Below, piece after piece: positions 9,551-17,500 of a DNA stretch of 64,000 nt. Where the stretch lies: the NCBI RefSeq assembly GCF_900963305.1, contig NC_042533.1:11280173-11344172 (forward strand). The letters are read 5' to 3'. A model generated the notes under the pieces. It was not told the DNA's origin and did no database searches. It was given only the letters and a program-made list of their open reading frames with translations. The position numbers and the translations under genes are program-made. This stretch comes from Echeneis naucrates (Eukaryota > Chordata > Actinopteri > Carangiformes > Echeneidae). Each line of letters opens with the position of its first letter. Within the stretch, counting starts at the first letter, position 1.

Positions 9551-9622
9551 AGGTTCCTCCAAGATTTGAACTCAGATTGCTGGATTCAGAGTCCAGAGTG
9601 CTAACCATTACACCATGGAACC
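9551..9622 (-). tRNA. tRNA-Gln(CTG), array copy Q6
   Basis: CTG anticodon intact. The last acceptor pair is lost (A7 opposite A66) and the T stem has two G-U pairs. The same variant occurs at 12668 and 13708, so it has spread within the array. Confidence 0.93.
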
Positions 9623-9754
9623 CCACAAGCATGCGGCTTTTCAGATGTGAAAGGAATATTTGTCTTTTAAAAGTGTGGGCAGTCAAAAGTCGACCAAAAA
9701 ACTTTGGCCCCCAAACACACCTTACAGCAGTAGAGGCGGAAGAAGAGAATTTCA

Positions 9755-9837
9755 TGTCATAAGTGGGATTCGAACCCACGCCTCCAGGGGAGACTGCCAC
9801 CTGAAGGCAGCGCCTTAGACCGCTCGGCCATCCTGAC
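9755..9837 (-). tRNA. tRNA-Leu(CAG), array copy L7, altered anticodon stem
   Basis: The anticodon stem pair 31-39 is C-G where other copies have G-C: both bases changed, so pairing is kept. Acceptor 5-68 is a G-A mismatch. The close T4 stop is missing; T6 at 9696-9701, 54 nt on, could serve. Anticodon CAG and B box intact. Activity uncertain. Confidence 0.92.
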
Positions 9838-10070
9838 TTCAAAAGCGGAAAAATTAGCGGGAAAATTTGCATAAAAATTGAGCCCAGAGCGTGTCCACAA
9901 AAAACAAAGACTGCCTGATAAGATCGCATGCAAGCTCAAAATTTGCATTTCTTCACACGTGTAAAGTGGACAAATTCACGTTGTTTCCCTTTTCCAAGGA
10001 CAGAGTGGCAACTTTGACATGTCAAAGGATTTTCAGTCTTTCACCTTTTAAGTCCTTACTGGTAAGATTT

Positions 10071-10142
10071 AGGTTCCACCGAGATTTGAACTCGGATTGC
10101 TGGATTCAGAGTCCAGAGTGCTAGCCATTACACCATGGAACC
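10071..10142 (-). tRNA. tRNA-Gln(CTG), array copy Q7
   Basis: Consensus sequence, complete stems, CTG anticodon. Counterpart of Q1, opening block B. Confidence 0.96.
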
Positions 10143-10274
10143 CCACAAGTGTCCAACTTTTCAGATGTGAAAGGAATATTTGTCTTTTAAAAGTGTAGGC
10201 AGTCAAAAGTCGACCAAAAAACTTTGGCCCCCAAACACACCTTACAGCAGTAGAGGCAGAAGAAAAGGCTTTCA

Positions 10275-10357
10275 GGTCAGAAGTGGGATTCAAACCCACG
10301 CCTCCAGAGGAGACTGCGACCTGAACGCAGTGCCTTAGACCGCTCGGCCATCCTGAC
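10275..10357 (-). tRNA. tRNA-Leu(CAG), array copy L8, C discriminator
   Basis: Block-B copy of L2 with the same C73 discriminator, T56 and base-26 change. Probably inactive or mischarged for the same reasons. Confidence 0.88.
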
Positions 10358-10590
10358 TTCAAAAGCTGAAAAATTAGCGGAAAAATTTGCATAAAAATTG
10401 AGCCCAGAGCGTGTCCACAAAAAACAAAGACTGCCTGATAAGATCGCATGCAAGCTCAAAATTTGCATTTCTTCACACGTGTAAAGTGGACAAATTCACG
10501 TTGTTTCCCTTTTCCAAGGACGGAGTGGCAACTTTGACATGTCAAAGGATTTTCAGTCTTTCACCTTTTAAGTCCTTACTGGTAAGATTT

Positions 10591-10662
10591 AGGTTCCACC
10601 GAGATTTGAACTCGGATTGCTGGATTCAGAGTCCAGAGTGCTAGCCATTACACCATGGAACC
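10591..10662 (-). tRNA. tRNA-Gln(CTG), array copy Q8
   Basis: Consensus sequence with an intact T stem, unlike its block-A counterpart Q2. Confidence 0.96.
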
Positions 10663-10794
10663 CCACAAGTGTCCAACTTTTCAGATGTGAAAGGAATATT
10701 TGTCTTTTAAAAGTGTAGGCAGTCAAAAGTCGACCAAAAAACTTTGGCCCCCAAACACACCTTACAGCAGTAGAGGCAGAAGAAAAGACTTTCA

Positions 10795-10877
10795 TGTCAG
10801 AAGTGGGATTCGAACCCACGCCTCCAGGGGAGACTGCGACCTGAACGCAGCGCCTTAGACCGCTCGGCCATCCTGAC
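10795..10877 (-). tRNA. tRNA-Leu(CAG), array copy L9, consensus
   Basis: Same sequence as L3, with A73, intact A and B boxes and a T4 stop. Expected to be functional. Confidence 0.97.
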
Positions 10878-11109
10878 TTCAAAAGCTGAAAAATTAGCAG
10901 AAAAATTTGCATAAAAATTGAGCCCAGAGCGTGTCCACAAAAAACAAAGACTGCCTGATAAGATCGCATGCAAGCTCAAAATTTGCATTTCTTCACACGT
11001 GTAAAGTGGACAAAATCATGTTGTTTCCCTTTTCCAAGGACGGAGTGGCAACTTTGACATGTCAAAGGATTTTCAGTCTTTCACCTGTAAGTCCTTACTG
11101 GTAAGATTT

Positions 11110-11181
11110 AGGTTCCACCGAGATTTGAACTCGGATTGCTGGATTCAGAGTCCAGAGTGCTAGCCATTACACCATGGAACC
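11110..11181 (-). tRNA. tRNA-Gln(CTG), array copy Q9
   Basis: Consensus, same as Q3. Confidence 0.96.
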
Positions 11182-11313
11182 CCACAAGTGTCCAACTTTT
11201 CAGATGTGAAAGGAAGATTTGTCTTTTAAAAGTGTAGGCAGTCAAAAGTCGACCAAAAAACTTTGGCCCCCAAACACACCTTACAGCAGTAGAGGCAGAA
11301 GAAAAGACTTTCA

Positions 11314-11396
11314 TGTCAGAAGTGGGATTCGAACCCACGCCTCCAGAGGAGACTGCGACCTGAACGCAGCGCCTTAGACCGCTCGGCCATCCTGAC
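11314..11396 (-). tRNA. tRNA-Leu(CAG), array copy L10
   Basis: Same as L4: intact boxes, CAG anticodon, A73, T4 stop. Expected to be functional. Confidence 0.97.
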
Positions 11397-11628
11397 TTCA
11401 AAAGCTGAAAAATTAGCGGAAAAATTTGCATAAAAATTGAGCCCAGAGCGTGTCCACAAAAAACAAAGACTGCCTGATAAGATCGCATGCAAGCTCAAAA
11501 TTTGCATTTCTTCACACGTGTAAAGTGGACAAAATCATGTTGTTTCCCTTTTCCAAGGACGGAGTGGCAACTTTGACATGTCAAAGGATTTTCAGTCTTT
11601 TACCTGTAAGTCCTTACTGGTAAGATTT

Positions 11629-11700
11629 AGGTTTCACCGAGATTTGAACTCAGATTGCTGGATTCAGAGTCCAGAGTGCTAACCATTACACCATGGAACC
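11629..11700 (-). tRNA. tRNA-Gln(CTG), array copy Q10
   Basis: Same as Q4, with the C5-A68 acceptor mismatch. Confidence 0.93.
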
Positions 11701-11832
11701 CCACAAGCATGCATCTTTTCAGATGTGAAAGGAAGATTTGTCTTTTAAAAGTGTAGGCAGTCAAAAGTCGACCAAAAAACTTTGGCCCCCAAACACACCT
11801 TACAGCAGTAGAGGCAGAAGAAAAGACTTTCA

Positions 11833-11915
11833 TGTCAGAAATGGGATTCGAACCCACGCCTCCAGGGGAGACTGCGACCTGAACGCAGCGCCTTAGACCG
11901 CTCGGCCATCCTGAC
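11833..11915 (-). tRNA. tRNA-Leu(CAG), array copy L11
   Basis: Counterpart of L5 but with acceptor pair 3-70 intact; only G-T at 49-65 is unusual. Probably functional. Confidence 0.95.
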
Positions 11916-12147
11916 TTCAAAAGCTGAAAAATTAGCAGAAAAATTTGCATAAAAATTGAGCCCAGAGCGTGTCCACAAAAAACAAAGACAGCCTGATAAG
12001 ATCGCATGCAAGCTCAAAATTTGCATTTCTTCACACGTGTAAAGTGGACAAAATCATGTTGTTTCCCTTTTCCAAGGACGGAGTGGCAACTTTGACATGT
12101 CAAAGGATTTTCAGTCTTTCACCTGTAAGTCCTTACTGGTAAGATTT

Positions 12148-12219
12148 AGGTTCCACCGAGATTTGAACTCGGATTGCTGGATTTAGAGTCCAGAGTGCTA
12201 GCCATTACACCATGGAACC
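12148..12219 (-). tRNA. Putative suppressor tRNA: tRNA-Gln body with anticodon CTA, copy Q11
   Basis: Block-B copy of Q5, identical in the gene and carrying the same CTA anticodon with an otherwise consensus Gln body. It exists because the 3117-bp block was duplicated, so the genome segment holds two potential UAG-reading genes. Confidence 0.93.
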
Positions 12220-12351
12220 CCACAAGTGTCCAACTTTTCAGATGTGAATGGAAGATTTGTCTTTTAAAAGTGTAGGCAGTCAAAAGTCAACCAAAAAACT
12301 TTGGCCCCCAAACACACCTTACAGCAGTAGAGGCAGAAGAAAAGACTTTCA

Positions 12352-12434
12352 TGTCAGAAGTGGGATTTGAACCCACGCCTCCAGAGGAGACTGCAACCTG
12401 AACGCAGCGCCTTAGACCGCTCGGCCATCCTGAC
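12352..12434 (-). tRNA. tRNA-Leu(CAG), array copy L12
   Basis: Same as L6: A57 in the T-loop and G-T at 31-39, otherwise intact. Confidence 0.94.
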
Positions 12435-12667
12435 TTCAAAAGCTGAAAAATTAGCAGAAAAATTTGCATAAAAATTGAGCCCAGAGCGTGTCCACAAAAA
12501 ACAAAGACTGCCTGATAAGATCGCATGCAAGCTCAAAATTTGCATTTCTTCACACGTGTAAAGTGGACAAATTCACGTTGTTTCCTTTTTCCAAGGACGG
12601 AGTGGCAACTTTGACATGTCAAAGGATTTTCAGTCTTTCACCTTTTAAGTCCTTACTGGTAAGATTT

Positions 12668-12739
12668 AGGTTCCTCCAAGATTTGAACTCAGATTGCTGG
12701 ATTCAGAGTCCAGAGTGCTAACCATTACACCATGGAACC
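12668..12739 (-). tRNA. tRNA-Gln(CTG), array copy Q12
   Basis: Same as Q6, with A7 opposite A66. Confidence 0.93.
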
Positions 12740-12871
12740 CCACAAGCATGCGGCTTTTCAGATGTGAAAGGAATATTTGTCTTTTAAAAGTGTGGGCAGT
12801 CAAAAGTCGACCAAAAAACTTTGGCCCCCAAACACACCTTACAGCAGTAGAGGCGGAAGAAGAGAATTTCA

Positions 12872-12954
12872 TGTCATAAGTGGGATTCGAACCCACGCCT
12901 CCAGGGGAGACTGCCACCTGAAGGCAGCGCCTTAGACCGCTCGGCCATCCTGAC
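12872..12954 (-). tRNA. tRNA-Leu(CAG), array copy L13, altered anticodon stem
   Basis: Same as L7: swapped 31-39 pair, G5-A68 mismatch, close T4 stop missing. Confidence 0.92.
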
Positions 12955-13187
12955 TTCAAAAGCGGAAAAATTAGCGGGAAAATTTGCATAAAAATTGAGC
13001 CCAGAGCGTGTCCACAAAAAACAAAGACTGCCTGATAAGATCGCATGCAAGCTCAAAATTTGCATTTCTTCACACGTGTAAAGTGGACAAATTCACGTTG
13101 TTTCCCTTTTCCAAGGACAGAGTGGCAACTTTGACATGTCAAAGGATTTTCAGTCTTTCACCTTTTAAGTCCTTACTGGTAAGATTT

Positions 13188-13259
13188 AGGTTCCACCGAG
13201 ATTTGAACTCGGATTGCTGGATTCAGAGTCCAGAGTGCTAGCCATTACACCATGGAACC
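13188..13259 (-). tRNA. tRNA-Gln(CTG), array copy Q13
   Basis: Consensus. Last gene that follows the 3117-bp periodicity before the units diverge. Confidence 0.96.
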
Positions 13260-13391
13260 CCACAAGTGTCCAACTATTCAGATGTGAAAGGAATATTTGT
13301 CTTTTAAAAGTGTAGGCAGTCAAAAGTCGACCAAAAAACTTTGGCCCCCAAACACACCTTACAGCAGTAGAGGCAGAAGAAAAGGCTTTCA

Positions 13392-13474
13392 TGTCAGAAG
13401 TGGGATTCAAACCCACGCCTCCAGAGGAGACTGCGACCTGAACGCAGCGCCTTAGACCGCTCGGCCATCCTGAC
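13392..13474 (-). tRNA. tRNA-Leu(CAG), array copy L14
   Basis: A73 and CAG anticodon intact, but T-loop C56 is T as in L1, L2 and L8, weakening the B box and the G19-C56 contact. Its 5' flank reads GTAAAAAGC on the plus strand where other units have TTCAAAAGC. Confidence 0.92.
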
Positions 13475-13707
13475 GTAAAAAGCTGAAAAATTAGCGGAAA
13501 AATTTGCATAAAAATTGAGCCCAGAGCGTGTCCACAAAAAACAAAGACTGCCTGATAAGATCGCATGCAAGCTCAAAATTTGCATTTCTTCACACGTGTA
13601 AAGTGGACAAATTCACGTTGTTTCCTTTTTCCAAGGACGGAGTGGCAACTTTGACATGTCAAAGGATTTTCAGTCTTTCACCTTTTAAGTCCTTACTGGT
13701 AAGATTT

Positions 13708-13779
13708 AGGTTCCTCCAAGATTTGAACTCAGATTGCTGGATTCAGAGTCCAGAGTGCTAACCATTACACCATGGAACC
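13708..13779 (-). tRNA. tRNA-Gln(CTG), array copy Q14
   Basis: Same variant as Q6 and Q12 (A7 opposite A66), although outside the duplicated block. Confidence 0.93.
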
Positions 13780-13911
13780 CCACAAGCATGCAGCTTTTCA
13801 GATGTGAAAGGAATATTTGTCTTTTAAAAGTGTAGGCAGTCAAAAGTCGACCAAAAAACTTTGGCCCCCAAACACACCTTACAGCAGTAGAGGCAGAAGA
13901 AAAGACTTTCA

Positions 13912-13994
13912 TGTCAGAAGTGGGATTCGAACCCACGCCTCCAGGGGAGACTGCGACCTGAACGCAGCGCCTTAGACCGCTCGGCCATCCTGAC
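13912..13994 (-). tRNA. tRNA-Leu(CAG), array copy L15, consensus
   Basis: Same as L3 and L9. Expected to be functional. Confidence 0.97.
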
Positions 13995-14226
13995 TTCAAA
14001 AGCTGAAAAATTAGCAGAAAAATTTGCATAAAAATTGAGCCCAGAGCGTGTCCACAAAAAACAAAGACTGCCTGATAAGATCGCATGCAAGCTCAAAATT
14101 TGCATTTCTTCACACGTGTAAAGTGGACAAAATCATGTTGTTTCCCTTTTCCAAGGACGGAGTGGCAACTTTGACATGTCAAAGGATTTTCAGTCTTTCA
14201 CCTGTAAGTCCTTACTGGTAAGATTT

Positions 14227-14298
14227 AGGTTCCACCGAGATTTGAACTCGGATTGCTGGATTCAGAGTCCAGAGTGCTAGCCATTACACCATGGAACC
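14227..14298 (-). tRNA. tRNA-Gln(CTG), array copy Q15
   Basis: Consensus sequence; the last Gln gene of the array. Confidence 0.96.
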
Positions 14299-14430
14299 CC
14301 ACAAGTGTCCAACTATTCAGATGTGAAAGGAATATTTGTCTTTTAAAAGTGTAGGCAGTCAAAAGTCGACCAAAAAACTTTGGCCCCCAAACACACCTTA
14401 CAGCAGTAGAGGCAGAAGAAAAGACTTTCA

Positions 14431-14513
14431 TGTCAGAAGTGGGATTCGAACCCACGCCTCCAGAGGAGACTGCGACCTGAACGCAGCGCCTTAGACCGCT
14501 CGGCCATCCTGAC
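14431..14513 (-). tRNA. tRNA-Leu(CAG), array copy L16
   Basis: Same as L4. First gene on the transcribed side of the array; its unit is cut at 14597, so it has the near octamer but lacks the far octamer, the E-box and an upstream Gln gene. Confidence 0.97.
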
Positions 14514-14597
14514 TTCAAAAGCTGAAAAATTAGCAGAAAAATTTGCATAAAAATTGAGCCCAGAGCGTGTCCACAAAAAACAAAGACTGCCTGATAA

Positions 14598-17500
14598 TTT
14601 CGAAATGTCAAAGGTCTGTTCTTTCGTGAATTCATGCTGAGATAGCTTTCCCTCGCAATTTTTGTCTCATTTCTTTTCATACTTCTTACTTGCCCAAATT
14701 CATTCACATACAACATCATGCTCTGTAATTCTATTAAGAGTAGATGGCGCATTTAGCGCAGAGTTTCAATGAATATCTAATGAGAGGGATATTTGGATCA
14801 GCTTCAAAAAGAACAAGAGCAATCGCACTTCCCACGGTGTGTTTAATATCCAGCTTTAGGAGCACCTAATTACACTTGAAAACTGTGAGTTTCCTTCTCG
14901 TGTTGGCAGGAATGTGAAAATACAAGCTCTCAGCAAGGTTTCTTTGCTTTATGTGAGCGGATATTTTAAAAAATCATTAAAAAGTCAGCAGATGGAAATA
15001 TGTTTTATTTCATTAAAACATTAAAACAGAGCATTGTCTGATATGTAGTCTTGCATGGAATGGCAGTGATCAAACTAAGCAGAAAGAGGAAGATCTACCT
15101 AAACATCAGGATTAAATGTTATTTTTTATAGAATGTACATATTTTATCCACTGTATATTGAAATCATAATATGGAATTGAACACATTATCATCCAGTAAT
15201 ATAATACATACACAAATATGTATGTGATGGTGTGCGTGTCTTCTGTGGATGCTTTCACCCAGTCTGCAGTCCGTAGATCTGAAATTGCTTGAACTATTCT
15301 CATATCTGATGATGAAGCTTGTTCCGCTGCTCCACACGCTGAGTTTCACATTGACTTGTTCTTGTCAGTTGCGGCCATGGCCACTGGAGAGAGCCATTGC
15401 ACATCTTGTTCATTTAAGTGTAAGAAAGTAACAGAGGCGTCGGCAGGATCTCCCGCATTTGGTATTCTGCTTGCCGTTTTGTATTTTGGTTTTAAAAGAA
15501 AAATGACACCGGACCATCAGCACTGACTACTAATGTAATGTGATTAATCCTTGTTACCACCTTGAGATTAGTCGTTGTATGTTTTAATCATTTTCTGCTT
15601 GTATCATTAAAGCTAAAACCCAAAAGAGAAAGGTTTGTTCATTTGTGTCCATTTTATGGACTGTATTAGGGACATATTGAGCTTTTTGTGACTTGCCATG
15701 ATTTATGTATTGATTTTTGTGCGGGGGAGACAGCTGTCAGCTACAGAAACACGTGTGTCGGTGTATGTGTGCGTTACTATTTAGGCTTATTGAAGAGGGT
15801 CCAGTGACTTTTAACTTTAATTCTGTTTGAAATCTGAAGAAACATTTGTGAAGTGTATACAAGGAGAGTCCCCTGGGTTCACTTCCTGTAAAGAGGCTGC
15901 ATGTTCACTCTGTGCCTGCAGGGATGTCTTCCAAGTAGATTTGAAGCATAGTTAAGCTTTGTTTGTTGTAAGGGCTTTTTTGTTGTTGTTTTATTTTGTC
16001 AAAAAAGACTGAAAGTTGGATACACAAAGTAGGAGAATATTATTTTTGGCTTCTATTCTGAACCATTTTGGTAAACTCAAGCTAAATGTGTCTGCCGAGT
16101 AATGAAACAAACACAAACACGGCCCATTTCCACATGCCAAAAGCCTTTACATGATTGTTTTGCAGGGAGCCAAATGTGCTTGGCATCACTGTAAGTGGAG
16201 CACATCTGTCCACAAGGCCATCACTGAATAAACTACGCAACTTCCCTGAAAGAGAGAGTGGCAGCTTTTGTTAGGTTTATTTTTTTTCCCAATCAGTGTG
16301 AGCAGCGTATAACCTTTTCCCAGGGACGTTATTTTTCTGAAGCCGCCTGTTGAGAAGGGCAGGAGATTTTGTGAACCACGTCAGTGTAAAAATATTGATT
16401 ATGTTTGGAGCATTCAGAGAGGATTATTGTGGACTGTAAAGAGCCTGAGTGTGTGGCTGAGATCACATCCTGATGATTACAGTCTGTGTATTTTTGGCCA
16501 CAAAGACGCACTCTAAATGCAGGGGCTGGCAGTACACTGTGTGTGTGTGTGAGATGAGTTGGATGGAGGAGGTGGGAACATTTAGCTTTATGGGTGAAAG
16601 GAAAATCTGTGATTTCATCCCCTCTCTGCAAGAAAAAGAGCTGAGAGACAGGAAGATCCTGAAAGATTTAAAGCGCTCATACCAGAACTATAGAATCTGC
16701 ATTCTTGCTGTTCTTCAGTTGATTCAGCTGTCACCTGGTCCTGCTCAGGTTTTCATTTCATCATGCAGTGGGCAGGCCTCTGGAGTCTTTCACTGTTTCT
16801 GTCGATCAGACATAAGGGACATCATAATTCTTTGGTGCGGTAAAGAAATAACAGCTGATCTTTAGAAAACCATTTTTATTCCAATTAAGCCTGCATGTTA
16901 AGTTTCTTTATTAAATGTCGGCCTGTGTTATCGCTTGTTTCCGTCTTTGAAGGTCACATATTTTATCAAGTAAGATTTTGGTGTCTTGCTTGATTATTAA
17001 GCAGGTCCAGGTTCTGCATTCTAAATGTACTCTCTCCTGTGGCTCAAGCCCAGCCCGTCTGGACCAGCCATCTAACTTTGTGTAATTTATTTGCCTGAAA
17101 TATTCTGTAGCTTGCTGACTCGAGGTTAGCCCGATAGAGGAGATGTGAAACTGAACTGAGATGATCTTTGGCTCTTAAAAAAAAACAAAAAACAAAATAT
17201 GGGGCCTTGAAAATAAGTGTTGCTCGGACATCCTCTGCTCTCACTTCAACTGGAGAGGCCTAGATACATCAGGCTGTCTGTGACACAGCTCTTGCCAGCA
17301 GGTTTTATCCTCCCTTTGTTCAGCTCGTCTCATCTCTCCCTCCGTGTTCATTACATGGCTCACAGTGGACGGAGGTTGATGGACAGCTCATATTTTTGGT
17401 TGTGACATTCATTCCTCTAGTGTCTGATCTCTGCTTTCTCATGGCTCCCTTTGTTGCTGAGGGGGAAGATGTTTTTCACCGGCCAGTTGATTTCTTAAGG

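Larger units (their letters stand above)
6954..10070 (-). repeat. Higher-order block A: six units, 3117 bp
   Basis: Every tRNA from 6954 to 10070 has a counterpart exactly 3117 bp further on. The odd marks of single units, such as the CTA anticodon, the C discriminator and the altered anticodon stem, recur in the same order. I noticed only two differences between the blocks inside the RNA genes: a T-stem change in the Gln gene at 7474 and an acceptor change in the Leu gene at 8716. That means a very recent block duplication or strong gene conversion. Confidence 0.93.
10071..13187 (-). repeat. Higher-order block B: near-identical copy of block A
   Basis: This block repeats block A at a shift of 3117 bp (six units of 519-520 bp). 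The match breaks down after the Gln gene at 13188: the next Leu gene (13392) lacks the C discriminator found at 7158 and 10275, and its flank is different. So the duplicated block ends near there. Being so similar, the pair is open to assembly error in either direction. Confidence 0.93.
6543..14597 (-). repeat. Tandem tRNA-Leu(CAG)/tRNA-Gln(CTG) array, ~519-bp units, 15.5 copies
   Basis: Fifteen full units and a last partial one follow head to tail at 519-520 bp. On the transcribed (minus) strand each unit has a Leu gene, 131-132 bp to the Gln gene, then 233-236 bp to the next Leu gene. Spacers are as conserved as the genes, so the whole unit is being amplified and homogenised. The left edge starts inside a worn coding repeat. 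The right edge stops within the spacer after the last Leu gene, where ATGTCAAAGG from later in the unit reappears directly beyond a lost stretch. The 126-codon open frames that recur in every unit merely run through the RNA genes and are not called. Confidence 0.98.

Noticed and set aside
6543-14597. CRISPR-like array
   Set aside because: The repeats are 519 bp and carry eukaryotic tRNA genes; there are no short repeats with unique spacers.
6952-14752. A 126-codon open frame repeated in almost every array unit (minus strand), plus the 63- and 77-codon frames
   Set aside because: They run straight through the tRNA-Leu and tRNA-Gln genes and the spacers. Their recurrence follows from the tandem repeat; there is no domain and no sign of codon constraint.
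16473-16865. 130-codon plus-strand open frame
   Set aside because: No domain, partly translates a TG repeat, and has no promoter or splice context that I can support.
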